A stretch of DNA of 64,000 nucleotides, taken from Paenibacillus lacisoli (GTDB lineage: Bacteria; Bacillota; Bacilli; Paenibacillales; Paenibacillaceae). Under the pieces are notes generated by a model that had not been told where the DNA came from, made no database searches, and saw only the letters and a program-made list of their open reading frames with translations. The stretch spans positions 124,001 through 188,000 of the forward strand of contig NZ_JAUQTB010000006.1 in assembly GCF_030580655.1 (NCBI RefSeq), in the 5' to 3' direction. Every line of letters starts with the position of its first letter. Position 1 is the stretch's first letter. Shown in pieces: positions 1 through 7,984 of this stretch. The position numbers and the translations under genes were made by a program.

Positions 1-2
1 CT

Positions 3-326
3 TTATTCAGAACAAAGCCGCCCGCTGGAACTGAAAAGCTGATGAATGAGCGGAGCCAGCAGCTGGCTAGTGCCAGTCTGAAATTTATTATGGATCCTAC
101 GCCAATTACGCAGGCCAAACGGTCCTATTGGTCTTATTTGTTTTCGCTCAAGAGTACGAGACAGAAATCTGCATTTATCATGCTGTACCTGCTTCCAGGG
201 CAGCGCGATGCCGCTACGATCAAGCTGCCAAGACAGCTTCATTTTATGTATTTTGTCCTGCGGCCGTTCCTGTGGGGATGGCGCCAGATTGCGATGCGGG
301 GGGATAAAAGGGAGGCCAAAGCGTGA
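3..326 (+). CDS. Nucleotidyltransferase family protein, C-terminal end (partial)
   Basis: The reading frame is open to the left window edge, so this is the end of a longer gene. The visible ~107 residues finish with an aromatic/basic stretch (FVLRPFLWGWRQ) like the C-termini of the uncharacterised nucleotidyltransferase family (PF14907 type) encoded beside lasso-peptide genes in Bacillales. Its stop overlaps the GTG start of the ABC exporter by four bases, so the two are translationally coupled. The catalytic part lies outside the window. Family assignment rests on tail composition and context and is tentative. Confidence 0.5.
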   Translation, partial: LFRTKPPAGTEKLMNERSQQLASASLKFIMDPTPITQAKRSYWSYLFSLKSTRQKSAFIMLYLLPGQRDAATIKLPRQLHFMYFVLRPFLWGWRQIAMRGDKREAKA

Positions 327-2122
327 AGGCTATGCAATTTTATCTTAAAAAGCTGTACAGCGTGACAGGCTCCAGACTGCTGCTTAATATGCTGCTGATG
401 ATTATTATCAGTGTAGTTGAAGGCTTCAGCATCTATATGCTGATTCCGATGCTGGGAGTCATCGGTTTATTTGGCAGCGCGTCCGGCAGTTATTCACTGC
501 CTCTCTTATCCGGCGTGATGGACAGCATATCCGGCATCCTGAATCTTCCTGTAGTGCTTGGTCTCTTCGTCGTACTGCTGGCCGGCCAGGCCTTTCTTCA
601 GCGTTATCAGTCCATTATGAATACCACCATTCAGCAGCGCTTTATCCAGACCCTGCGGTATGAGACCTATAAAGGGATCCTGCAGTCGCGCTGGAGCTTT
701 TTTTTGCAGAAACGCAAGTCGGATTTCATACATATGCTGACGACCGAAATCGCCAGAATCAGTCAGGGGACCACCGTCTTCCTGTCTCTGACTTCATCGC
801 TCGTGTTTACCCTGATACAGATCGGGCTGGCCTTCTGGTTGTCTGCGAAGCTGACAGCTCTCGTTATCGCGAGCGGATTGATTATTTTCCTCGTACTGCG
901 CCGTTATGTGAAGAAGGCGAAGAAACTCGGGGATCAGACCTCGGAACTCTCTCTCGTGTATATGGGCGGGATCACTGACCATCTTAACGGGATTAAGGAT
1001 ATCAAGAGCAACATGCTCGAAACCTCACATACGAACTGGTTCAAGCAAATGGCCGGACGGCTCGAGGAGAACACGGTACAATTCGTGAAGCTGAACTCCA
1101 AGACACAGTTCATTCACCGTATGACCGCCGCATTCCTCGTTGCTGCTTTCATCTACGTTTCGATTGAGCTCCTGAAGATCGGTCCGGAACGATTAATCCT
1201 GATGATTATCATTTTCTCCAGACTATGGCCGCGGTTTACTTCAATTCAGTCAGGTCTGGAATATATCGTATCGATGATCCCGGCATTTCATTCCCTTATG
1301 GGACTGCAGCGTGAATGCGCCGAGGCGCAGGAGCCGGTGCTGATTCAAGGCGGCAGCCGGGTCCTGAAACAGGAGTTCACGCTCAACAAGGAGATTCAAT
1401 GCAAGCAGCTTAATTACAGCTATCCCGAAGCTTCAGCCCAGGCGCTTCAGGATATTAATATCCGTATTCCAGCACATGGCATTACGGCTATAGTAGGCAA
1501 GTCCGGTGCCGGCAAAAGCACACTGATCGATCTCGTGATGGGATTGATTGAGCCGGAGAGCGGCAGGATTGTTGTGGACGGTGTACCGCTCTCGGGGGAT
1601 AACCGGCTGCTGTGGCGCAGCTGTATCAGCTACGTGCCGCAGGATCCGTTCCTGTTCCATACCACCATTCGCGAGAATTTGCTTCTGTCTGCTCCGGGAG
1701 CGACGGAGGAGGAGATGTGGGAGGCGCTGTCCTTCTCGGCATCGGACGAATTTGTCAGGCAGCTGCCGCAAGGCCTGGATACGGTCGTGGGGGACCGGGG
1801 AATCCGCTTATCTGGTGGAGAACGGCAGCGGATTGTGCTGGCCCGGGCTATTCTGCGTAAGCCTTCCGTTCTTGTACTGGATGAGGCGACCAGCGCGCTT
1901 GACAGCGAGAATGAGAAGAAGATTCAGGAAGCACTGTATCGCCTGCGCGGCAGTCTGACCCTTATCGTAATCGCCCACCGTCTGTCGACCATTCGTCATG
2001 CCGACCAGGTCATTGTGATGGAAGGCGGACGTGTTATGCAGCAGGGAGGCTATCAGCAGTTGTCCGATGAGAGCCAGGGGGCTTTCAGCCGGCTGCTGTC
2101 CTATCAGACCGAAGTTAACTAG
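323..2122 (+). CDS. ABC exporter, fused permease and ATPase
   Basis: A 599-residue half-transporter of the exporter type. An N-terminal membrane domain of about 330 residues precedes a nucleotide-binding domain with Walker A GKSGAGKST (near residue 391), Q-loop YVPQDPFLF, signature LSGGERQRIVLARA (near 495) and Walker B VLVLDEATSALD (near 516). The GTG start has GGAGG eight bases upstream and overlaps the preceding stop, so it belongs to the same operon. Family knowledge: such proteins dimerise in the membrane and export peptides or lipids. With a nucleotidyltransferase upstream, a lasso-peptide exporter (PadeD-like) is the best guess, but the substrate cannot be read from the sequence. Confidence 0.85.
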   Translation: MKAMQFYLKKLYSVTGSRLLLNMLLMIIISVVEGFSIYMLIPMLGVIGLFGSASGSYSLPLLSGVMDSISGILNLPVVLGLFVVLLAGQAFLQRYQSIMNTTIQQRFIQTLRYETYKGILQSRWSFFLQKRKSDFIHMLTTEIARISQGTTVFLSLTSSLVFTLIQIGLAFWLSAKLTALVIASGLIIFLVLRRYVKKAKKLGDQTSELSLVYMGGITDHLNGIKDIKSNMLETSHTNWFKQMAGRLEENTVQFVKLNSKTQFIHRMTAAFLVAAFIYVSIELLKIGPERLILMIIIFSRLWPRFTSIQSGLEYIVSMIPAFHSLMGLQRECAEAQEPVLIQGGSRVLKQEFTLNKEIQCKQLNYSYPEASAQALQDINIRIPAHGITAIVGKSGAGKSTLIDLVMGLIEPESGRIVVDGVPLSGDNRLLWRSCISYVPQDPFLFHTTIRENLLLSAPGATEEEMWEALSFSASDEFVRQLPQGLDTVVGDRGIRLSGGERQRIVLARAILRKPSVLVLDEATSALDSENEKKIQEALYRLRGSLTLIVIAHRLSTIRHADQVIVMEGGRVMQQGGYQQLSDESQGAFSRLLSYQTEVN

Positions 2123-2123
2123 A

Positions 2124-2158
2124 ACAAAGAGCAGGCCTCTAAGAGGTCTGCTCTTTGT
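2124..2158. terminator. Bidirectional intrinsic terminator
   Basis: A nearly perfect 17-bp inverted repeat (ACAAAGAGCAGGCCTCT with its complement, one G-U) lies between the convergent exporter and cysC genes. Confidence 0.8.
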
Positions 2159-2161
2159 AAA

Positions 2162-2782
2162 TTAATCTTTATACGTTCGTCCTGCAAAGCCCTTCTGAAT
2201 CAAGAATTGAATCAGCTGATCCACGGATTCCTGCAGGGACGTATGCTCGGTATCAATGACCATTTCCGGCTCAACCGGAATATCATAAGGGGCGGAAATA
2301 CCGGTGAATTCCGGAATTTCGCCTTTTCTGGCTTTGACGTAGAGTCCCTTCGGATCTCTTTTCTCACATTCTTCGAGTGAGCATTTCACATAAACCTCGG
2401 CAAACTGCTCGGGTCCTACAATATTCCGAACCATTTCGCGGTCCTGGGCATGAGGAGAAATGAAGGCCGACAGGACAATCATCCCGGCATCCGTGAATAA
2501 GCGGGACATTTCGGCAATCCTGCGCAGGTTCTCTTTCCGGTCCGCTTCACTGAAGCCCAGGTCTCCGTTAAGACCATGGCGGACGTTGTCTCCGTCCAGA
2601 ACATAGGAAAAAATACCGCGGTCAAATAACTCGCGTTCGAGCGCAAATGCCAGCGTCGATTTCCCCGAACCCGACAGACCAGTGAACCATATGACACAGC
2701 TGCCATGGCCATTGCGTTCCTCACGTTCCTTCCGGTCCACCTTGGAAGCATGCCAGGTCAGATTACGTTCACGTTGGATCAT
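2162..2782 (-). CDS. cysC: Adenylylsulfate (APS) kinase
   Basis: A 206-residue cytoplasmic kinase that phosphorylates adenosine 5'-phosphosulfate to PAPS. Walker A GLSGSGKS is at residues 35-42, followed by the family motifs [11 protein letters not shown] and [10 protein letters not shown], and the [13 protein letters not shown] lid segment. Length is normal for the family. No ATP sulfurylase or PAPS reductase gene is adjacent, so it is not in a standard sulfate-assimilation operon here. A role in supplying PAPS for a sulfotransferase is possible but unsupported. It ends against the bidirectional terminator shared with the ABC exporter. Confidence 0.9.
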   Translation of the reverse strand: MIQRERNLTWHASKVDRKEREERNGHGSCVIWFTGLSGSGKSTLAFALERELFDRGIFSYVLDGDNVRHGLNGDLGFSEADRKENLRRIAEMSRLFTDAGMIVLSAFISPHAQDREMVRNIVGPEQFAEVYVKCSLEECEKRDPKGLYVKARKGEIPEFTGISAPYDIPVEPEMVIDTEHTSLQESVDQLIQFLIQKGFAGRTYKD

Positions 2783-2852
2783 GCCGAATCACCTCTTTTA
2801 CCTTGAATATAACACACTTGCAAGCGATTAACTAACCCTTTTCTTCATTATA

Positions 2853-3764
2853 TTAGGCTTTGGGCTTGGTGGTGCGTCGTTTCGGCTTCGAAGCGGGAGC
2901 TGTTCCTCCTGCGGCTGCTTCAAGACCATTCTCGGCCTTCTTCCGCGCCGCTCGCTTCTTGGGTGCAGGAGCTTGCGTTCCAGGATCGGTGCCAATCGGA
3001 CGGACCGCCTCGATGCTGGCCTGCAGGGCAGCCATCAGATCTACGACATTGCTCTCCGGCTTGGCCGGGGCAATCCGGATGTCTTCTCCCGCCACTTTGT
3101 GGTTGATCAGATCCAGCAGGCGTTCCCTGTAATCATCCGTATACTTCCCGGGCTCAAACGGCGTGGAGAGCTGTTCGATCAGCATTTTAGCCATTGTCAG
3201 CTCCTTCTCGTTGACTTCGGTCTGACCCGGAAGGTTAGGGACCTGGGCGACAGGACGGATCTCATCCGGATAGAAGATCGTCTCGATGGCCAGACATTCA
3301 TCCAGAACGCGAATGGCTGCGAGGCTGCTCTTGGAACGGATGGAGATTTTGGCAATCCCGATCTTGCCCGTATCCCGCATGGCCGTCAAGAGAAGCTGGT
3401 AGGCATTACCGCCGGCCTGATCGGGGGAAAGATAGTAGGTTTTTTGAAAATAAATCGGGTCAATATCCTTTAAATCCACAAAATCGAGAATCGTTATGTT
3501 CTTGTTCGCCTGTTCGTTCAGCTGGTCCAGCTCCTCCTTCTCGAACATGACAAATTTACCTTTCTCGTACTCGTATCCGCGCCCGATCTCTTCCCATTCC
3601 ACTTCCTTCTCACAGGAAGGACATTTTCTTACATAAGCGAGCGGGCTGCCGCAGGCTTTATGAATGTAGCGCATAGATATATCTTTGTCCTCGGTGGCCG
3701 AGAACATCTTAACAGGAACGTGTACGAGTCCGAAGCTGATTGCTCCTTTCCAGACTGTATGCAT
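2853..3764 (-). CDS. ku: Ku protein, non-homologous end joining
   Basis: Bacterial Ku, which binds DNA double-strand ends as a homodimer and recruits LigD. The start at MHTVWKGAISFGLV (303 residues) is chosen because AAGGAG lies nine bases upstream and bacterial Ku proteins begin this way; a longer frame to 3830 has no ribosome site. The Ku core is followed by a tail of about 45 residues rich in Ala, Pro and Lys, typical of DNA-binding extensions. No ligD is in the window. A sigma-G-like -10 lies upstream, which fits the forespore expression known for B. subtilis ykoV. Confidence 0.93.
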   Translation of the reverse strand: MHTVWKGAISFGLVHVPVKMFSATEDKDISMRYIHKACGSPLAYVRKCPSCEKEVEWEEIGRGYEYEKGKFVMFEKEELDQLNEQANKNITILDFVDLKDIDPIYFQKTYYLSPDQAGGNAYQLLLTAMRDTGKIGIAKISIRSKSSLAAIRVLDECLAIETIFYPDEIRPVAQVPNLPGQTEVNEKELTMAKMLIEQLSTPFEPGKYTDDYRERLLDLINHKVAGEDIRIAPAKPESNVVDLMAALQASIEAVRPIGTDPGTQAPAPKKRAARKKAENGLEAAAGGTAPASKPKRRTTKPKA

Positions 3765-3820
3765 CCATATCGACTCCTTGTCAGGCAGATTGTGCAGGAC
3801 TCGCAGCCTGCAGTTGAAGT

Positions 3821-3827
3821 TATTATG
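3821..3827 (-). promoter_or_regulatory. Candidate sigma-G -10 element for ku
   Basis: On the minus strand this reads CATAATA, a full match to the sigma-F/G -10 consensus (CATWMTA). A weak TGATGA lies 18 bp further upstream as -35. The start codon is 57 bp downstream. The -35 is poor, so this is a candidate only. Confidence 0.4.
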
Positions 3828-3986
3828 CACATAGCAGGCTTGTTTTCATCAGCAATGGCAGATTTCTATATAAACGGTGTTGAAACCATATATGCTTCAC
3901 CCAGGTGCATGATCTCCGGCAGGCATGGTCATCTTAACGATATGGAACAGGTTATGCGTTTCATTCGAAGGATGGAGGTAGGCAGA

Positions 3987-4298
3987 TTGAGAAGAATTCG
4001 CTGGGAGCGCACCCGTCGGCAGTGGGTATCCCCATCAGAGGGTGAGGAGCATGCGTCACCGCCTGAATTTATGGCAAGCCATGAGCTGCCTGATGAAGCA
4101 ACGGATGCCGTGGATGTGAACTGGGAAGCCTTGACCGCCCGCGAGGAGGAACAGCTGGCTCCTGAATTTCTGTCCTTCGATGTGGACCGGATGGTTAACG
4201 AGGGACTTGGCGGAGGTCAAGTGACACAGGACAACGGTTATATTGGAGACAGTACGACAGACGCCCTGTTTGCGGATGAACAAGATCAGAAAGGATGA
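3987..4298 (+). CDS. Small hypothetical protein upstream of sspH
   Basis: Not recognised. The TTG start is chosen because GGAGGT lies exactly seven bases upstream; in-frame ATG codons further upstream (3855, 3909, 3942) have no ribosome site. The 103-residue product has a basic N-terminus (MRRIRWERTRRQW after initiation) and an acidic, Glu/Asp-rich remainder without membrane segments or Cys, so it looks like a soluble, partly disordered protein. It ends six bases before the H-type SASP gene, so the two are probably co-transcribed. That makes sporulation expression likely, but no function is assigned. Confidence 0.6.
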   Translation: MRRIRWERTRRQWVSPSEGEEHASPPEFMASHELPDEATDAVDVNWEALTAREEEQLAPEFLSFDVDRMVNEGLGGGQVTQDNGYIGDSTTDALFADEQDQKG

Positions 4299-4304
4299 GA
4301 AGGT

Positions 4305-4496
4305 ATGGATGTGAAGCGCGCCAAAGCAATCTATGAAGCAAAAGATAACATCCCGGTACGCCTGGAAGGCAAGCCGATCTGGATTGAGCATGTGGATGAA
4401 GCCAATGGAATGGCCACGGTTCAATTGGGTAACAACCCGCTGGACACTCATACGGTGCGGGTAGATCGTCTTGAGGAAGTTCATAAGCTGCAATAG
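4305..4496 (+). CDS. sspH: H-type small acid-soluble spore protein
   Basis: The 63-residue product begins MDVKRAKAIYEAKDNIPV and contains WIEHVDEANGMATVQ, matching the H-type SASP family (B. subtilis SspH begins MNIQRAKE). These minor spore-core proteins are made in the forespore under sigma-G. The gene follows a small hypothetical gene by six bases and is closed by a strong terminator. The ribosome site is unusual: GAGAAGG sits very close to the ATG, with AAAGGA further upstream. Confidence 0.92.
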   Translation: MDVKRAKAIYEAKDNIPVRLEGKPIWIEHVDEANGMATVQLGNNPLDTHTVRVDRLEEVHKLQ

Positions 4497-4523
4497 CGGA
4501 CAGATCGTGCGGGATGCAGCCAG

Positions 4524-4566
4524 AATCGCGAGTTTCTTCATTAGAAGAGGAACTCGCGATTTTTGT
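4524..4566 (+). terminator. Terminator after sspH
   Basis: Perfect 11-bp stem AATCGCGAGTT/AACTCGCGATT followed by a T run. Confidence 0.85.
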
Positions 4567-4674
4567 ATTTGCCGACAAGATGCAGGATAAGCTGGCTTGC
4601 GGCACAGCGGAGGGACCGATATAATTAAGGTCAAGTCGTAGTAAGGCCGAGATGGGCCGAGAGGTGGGTAAAAC

Positions 4675-5154
4675 TTGGACAACCAAACAGAACAATGGGA
4701 GTTCCATTCGAACAGTGAGGCACAGACCGAGACACTGGCAGCAGCACTGGCACATCTGGCTGTACCGGGCAGCCTCATTACGCTGGATGGAGATCTTGGA
4801 GCGGGAAAGACCGCCTTTTCCAAGGCATTTGCCAAGCATCTCGGTGTACCCGGGATTGTGAACAGTCCAACGTTTACACTGATCAAAGAATATGAAGGCA
4901 GACTGCCGTTATACCATATGGATGTATACAGGATATCGCAGGATGAAGCGGAAGGTCTGGGACTCGATGAGTATTTCTTCGGGACAGGCGTGAGCCTTGT
5001 GGAGTGGGCGAGCATCATTCCCGATCTGCTGCCGCCGCAGCGTCTGGAGCTGAAGATCGAGACGTTGGGGCCAGAGCAGCGGATTATCCGCCTTATAGGT
5101 TATGGCGAGCCTTACCTGCAGTGGTGCCGCAGTCTGGCTGAGAATGGAGTATAA
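4675..5154 (+). CDS. tsaE: tRNA t6A37 threonylcarbamoyltransferase complex ATPase
   Basis: A P-loop ATPase of 159 residues that works with TsaB and TsaD to make N6-threonylcarbamoyladenosine at position 37 of ANN-decoding tRNAs. The motifs are Walker A GDLGAGKTAFSKA, the SPTFTLIKEY switch region, HMDVYRI, and the conserved LVEWA. The start is TTG, with GAGGTG eight bases upstream. It is the first gene of tsaE-tsaB-rimI-tsaD, with gaps of 4, 14 and 3 bases, which is the B. subtilis ydiB-ydiC-ydiD-ydiE order. Confidence 0.95.
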   Translation: MDNQTEQWEFHSNSEAQTETLAAALAHLAVPGSLITLDGDLGAGKTAFSKAFAKHLGVPGIVNSPTFTLIKEYEGRLPLYHMDVYRISQDEAEGLGLDEYFFGTGVSLVEWASIIPDLLPPQRLELKIETLGPEQRIIRLIGYGEPYLQWCRSLAENGV

Positions 5155-5158
5155 ATGA

Positions 5159-5944
5159 ATGCAGAACGAACAGGATCAGCCGCGTCAGCGGTTTTTGGCG
5201 CTGGATACGGCAACCCATATGCTGGCCTCCGCCCTGATGGACGGAGAGAAGGTAGCAGCAGAAATCAATACGAGTGCAGAACGGAACCAGTCGGTTCATG
5301 TCGTTCCTGTACTGCAGCGGCTTCTATCTGATCAAGGACTGAGCCGGTCCGATATCCATGGACTGGCTGTTGGCGTCGGACCGGGCTCCTATACCGGGAT
5401 CCGCATTGCCGTGACCGCTGCGAAAACATTAGCTTGGGCATGGAAGGTGCCGGTTGTTGGTGTATCCAGTCTGCAGGCTATAGCTTGGGGAGCACAGACG
5501 AAACACGAGGACAGCAGGGGGAATGAGGCTGAATCTGCGAGAGTCTGGATTGTGCCGATGATGGATGCTAGAAGAGGACAGGCCTATACTTCCCTGTTCG
5601 CAGCAGGGAGAAACGGAGAGAAGCCGTCTCGTCTGGAGGATGACGGGATCCGGCTGATGAGTGACTGGCTCTCCCAGCTTCATGCCCGGGTATGTGAAGC
5701 CGGTCCTGCGGATCAGCCTGCAGCAATCTGGCTGGTAGGTGAGCCGGGCACGTATGGATCTATGGCAGAAGAAATGAACTTCCCTATCCCGGTCGCGGCC
5801 GTTCCATACGAACTGGAGGGACGCTGGATCGGGAAGCTGGGAGCGGAGCGGCTGCTGCGCGGCGAGTCGGATGAATATCACGAGCTGATTCCGAATTACA
5901 CCCAGCTGTCCGAAGCGGAAGCTAATTTGCTTCGCAAGCGCTGA
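5159..5944 (+). CDS. tsaB: tRNA t6A37 complex dimerisation subunit
   Basis: An inactive paralogue of TsaD in the ASKHA fold, 261 residues, that scaffolds the TsaB-TsaD heterodimer. It shows FLALDTATHMLASALMDG at the N-terminus and the diagnostic GVGPGSYTGIRIAVTAAK near residue 75. The C-terminal half is variable, as usual. Two ATGs lie close together (5155 and 5159); the second is in frame. It is co-transcribed with tsaE four bases upstream and rimI downstream. Confidence 0.94.
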   Translation: MQNEQDQPRQRFLALDTATHMLASALMDGEKVAAEINTSAERNQSVHVVPVLQRLLSDQGLSRSDIHGLAVGVGPGSYTGIRIAVTAAKTLAWAWKVPVVGVSSLQAIAWGAQTKHEDSRGNEAESARVWIVPMMDARRGQAYTSLFAAGRNGEKPSRLEDDGIRLMSDWLSQLHARVCEAGPADQPAAIWLVGEPGTYGSMAEEMNFPIPVAAVPYELEGRWIGKLGAERLLRGESDEYHELIPNYTQLSEAEANLLRKR

Positions 5945-5958
5945 AGGGAGAGAGCGGA

Positions 5959-6459
5959 ATGGAGCAGCATATAGAGGAGAGGGGCGAATTGGTTTTCCGG
6001 ATGATGAGGCTGGAGGATATTCCGGATGTACTGGTCATCGAAGAGGAATCCTTTACGCTTCCATGGACTCAGGAGGCTTTTCGCAATGAATTGACGAACA
6101 ATCATTTTGCCCGCTACATGATTATGGAGCTGGATCATCAGCCTATCGGGTATGCAGGCATGTGGACGATTATGGATGAAGCTCATATTACCAATATTGC
6201 GGTTCGGACAGCTTACCGGGGACGCAAGCTGGGCGAACGCCTGCTGGATGAACTGATGCGCACAGCTGCCTATATGGGTATGGTCAGAATGACATTAGAG
6301 GTACGGGTATCCAACCATGTGGCCCAGGGACTTTATGAGAAAAAAGGGTTCAGACCCGCAGGGCTGCGCAAAGGCTACTATTCGGATAATAACGAGGACG
6401 CCATGATTATGTGGGCGGATCTGGAGCCGGCTGGCGACAGAGAGGAAGGAAGAGCATAA
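5959..6459 (+). CDS. rimI: Ribosomal protein S18 alanine N-acetyltransferase, GNAT family
   Basis: A GNAT acetyltransferase of 166 residues. The acetyl-CoA pyrophosphate loop is RTAYRGRKLGERLL, followed by the RimI-type MTLEVRVSNHVAQGLYEKKGF. RimI acetylates the N-terminal alanine of ribosomal protein S18 in E. coli. In Firmicutes the gene sits in the t6A operon, as here, without a proven link between the two activities. The start is supported by GGGAGAGAG upstream. Confidence 0.92.
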   Translation: MEQHIEERGELVFRMMRLEDIPDVLVIEEESFTLPWTQEAFRNELTNNHFARYMIMELDHQPIGYAGMWTIMDEAHITNIAVRTAYRGRKLGERLLDELMRTAAYMGMVRMTLEVRVSNHVAQGLYEKKGFRPAGLRKGYYSDNNEDAMIMWADLEPAGDREEGRA

Positions 6460-6462
6460 TAA

Positions 6463-7533
6463 ATGATAGACAAGCATAAGGGGAACGGCATAACTCAAGA
6501 GCCATGCTACATCTTAGCGGTGGAGACCAGCTGTGATGAGACAGCAGTTGCCGTCGTGAAGGATGGCAGAGAGGTCCTGTCAAACCTCATTTCCAGTCAG
6601 ATTGAGACCCATAAGGCTTTTGGCGGTGTAGTACCGGAAGTCGCTTCACGCAAGCATGTGGAGAGTATTACTTACATGCTGGAGGAAGCGGTGGAGAAGT
6701 CTGGAATTACGCACGATCAATTGTCGGCCGTTGCGGTTACGCAGGGACCGGGCCTTGTAGGAGCACTGCTTGTGGGAATTGTCGCTGCCAAAACCTTAGC
6801 CATGGCATGGGATAAACCCTTAATCGGTACACACCATATTGCCGGGCATATTTATGCCAACCGGCTCGTCCAGGAGATCGAATATCCAAGTCTCGCACTG
6901 GTTGTGTCGGGCGGTCATACGGAACTTGTTCTGCTGGAAGCCGAAGGCCAGTTTAAGGTCATTGGTGCAACGAGGGATGATGCTGTAGGCGAAGCCTATG
7001 ATAAAGTTGCGCGGGCGCTAGGTTTTCCTTATCCGGGGGGGCCGCACGTCGACAAGATGGCTTTGGAGTCGGAAGAAGCGGTTCAACTGCCGCGGGTGTG
7101 GCTGGAGCCCGATTCTTACGATTTCAGCTTGAGCGGATTGAAGTCAGCAGTCTTGAATGTGGTAAACCAGACCAGCATGCGCGGAGAAAACCTGAACAAA
7201 GGCGCGGTAGCGCGCGGGTTTCAGGAATCGGTCATCGAGGTGCTGGTCGAGAAGGCGGTCCGCGCTATGCGGGAGTTTGGCTGCCGTCAGCTTCTGCTGT
7301 GCGGCGGTGTGGCGGCCAATCGCGGACTGCGCGCAGCGCTGAAGGAGCGCTGTGAGCGGGAGAACCTGCCGCTGCTGATCCCGCCGCATCATTATTGTAC
7401 CGATAATGCGGCTATGATTGGGGCTGCTGCTTATCTAAAGTGGAAGCAGAGCGAATTTACAGACCTCGATATGAAGGCAGAACCGGGCCTTTCACTTGAA
7501 GGCTGGTCTCTAGAGAAGCAAAGATATAAGTAA
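6463..7533 (+). CDS. tsaD: tRNA t6A37 threonylcarbamoyltransferase, catalytic subunit
   Basis: The 356-residue catalytic subunit (formerly Gcp/YgjD) that transfers threonylcarbamoyl from its adenylate to A37 of tRNA. It shows VETSCDETAVAVV at the start, the metal-binding THHIAGH near residue 120, SGGHTELV, and GGVAANRGLR near the C-terminus. Length and motifs are complete. It is the last gene of the tsaE operon, ends at a strong terminator, and is followed by a DnaA-box-rich intergenic region. Confidence 0.96.
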   Translation: MIDKHKGNGITQEPCYILAVETSCDETAVAVVKDGREVLSNLISSQIETHKAFGGVVPEVASRKHVESITYMLEEAVEKSGITHDQLSAVAVTQGPGLVGALLVGIVAAKTLAMAWDKPLIGTHHIAGHIYANRLVQEIEYPSLALVVSGGHTELVLLEAEGQFKVIGATRDDAVGEAYDKVARALGFPYPGGPHVDKMALESEEAVQLPRVWLEPDSYDFSLSGLKSAVLNVVNQTSMRGENLNKGAVARGFQESVIEVLVEKAVRAMREFGCRQLLLCGGVAANRGLRAALKERCERENLPLLIPPHHYCTDNAAMIGAAAYLKWKQSEFTDLDMKAEPGLSLEGWSLEKQRYK

Positions 7534-7540
7534 GACATTT

Positions 7541-7576
7541 AACCTGGTTTCCTCCTGGGAGGGAACCAGGTTTTTT
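7541..7576 (+). terminator. Terminator of the tsa operon
   Basis: Stem AACCTGGTT/AACCAGGTT extended by a CCTCC/GGGAGG inner arm, then TTTTTT. Confidence 0.9.
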
Positions 7577-7681
7577 GTATAGAAGCTGTGCATTGCCCCT
7601 TCGAATTGGAGAGGATATCTATGTTGGTCTTCATAAAAGTGTAATAGATTGGGGAAAAACGAAAAGACGTTATTGTCAAGC

Positions 7682-7941
7682 TGTGCACAAACTTATCCAC
7701 ATATCCAGTATATAATGGGGATAAGTTATGGAAAAGGCTGTTTATCATACTTTTAAGATAGATGTAAAATTGTTCATGACGTGAATAATTAGCGTAAGGA
7801 AGAAATGTGGATAATGTGGATAAATAAGTGGATAAAATTGTTAAACATCTTTTTTTAGCGATATAACGACAAAAAAATGGCCGCGCGGGCCATTTTTCGT
7901 CTCTTTCCAGCCGGTTTTTCTGTGGATAAACCTGTGGCTAA
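7682..7941. promoter_or_regulatory. DnaA-box cluster between tsaD and the ABC-F gene
   Basis: There are four exact matches to TTATNCACA within 260 bp: TTATCCACA at 7693-7701 (+), and TGTGGATAA at 7806-7814, 7815-7823 (abutting) and 7921-7929 (-). One-mismatch boxes lie at 7682-7690, 7780-7788, 7827-7835 and 7933-7941. The flanking DNA is AT-rich. From recall, B. subtilis carries a DnaA-box cluster beside gcp (tsaD), outside oriC, that helps restrain replication initiation. This looks like the equivalent site. No dnaA or dnaN is here, so it is not oriC. Confidence 0.8.
7873..7897. terminator. Bidirectional terminator inside the DnaA-box region
   Basis: AAAAATGGCC and its exact complement GGCCATTTTT flank a five-base loop (GCGCG). 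It probably stops minus-strand transcription of the ABC-F gene. Confidence 0.75.
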
Positions 7942-7984
7942 CTAACTTGTGTGAATTATGAATATTTTATGAACGATAAAATCT

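Noticed and set aside
4056..5018. 320-codon minus-strand frame across sspH and tsaE
   Set aside because: It runs through the sspH terminator and opposes two recognised genes.
7682..7941. Chromosomal origin of replication
   Set aside because: DnaA boxes are present, but no dnaA/dnaN genes or typical DNA-unwinding region; the gene context matches the gcp-associated cluster instead.
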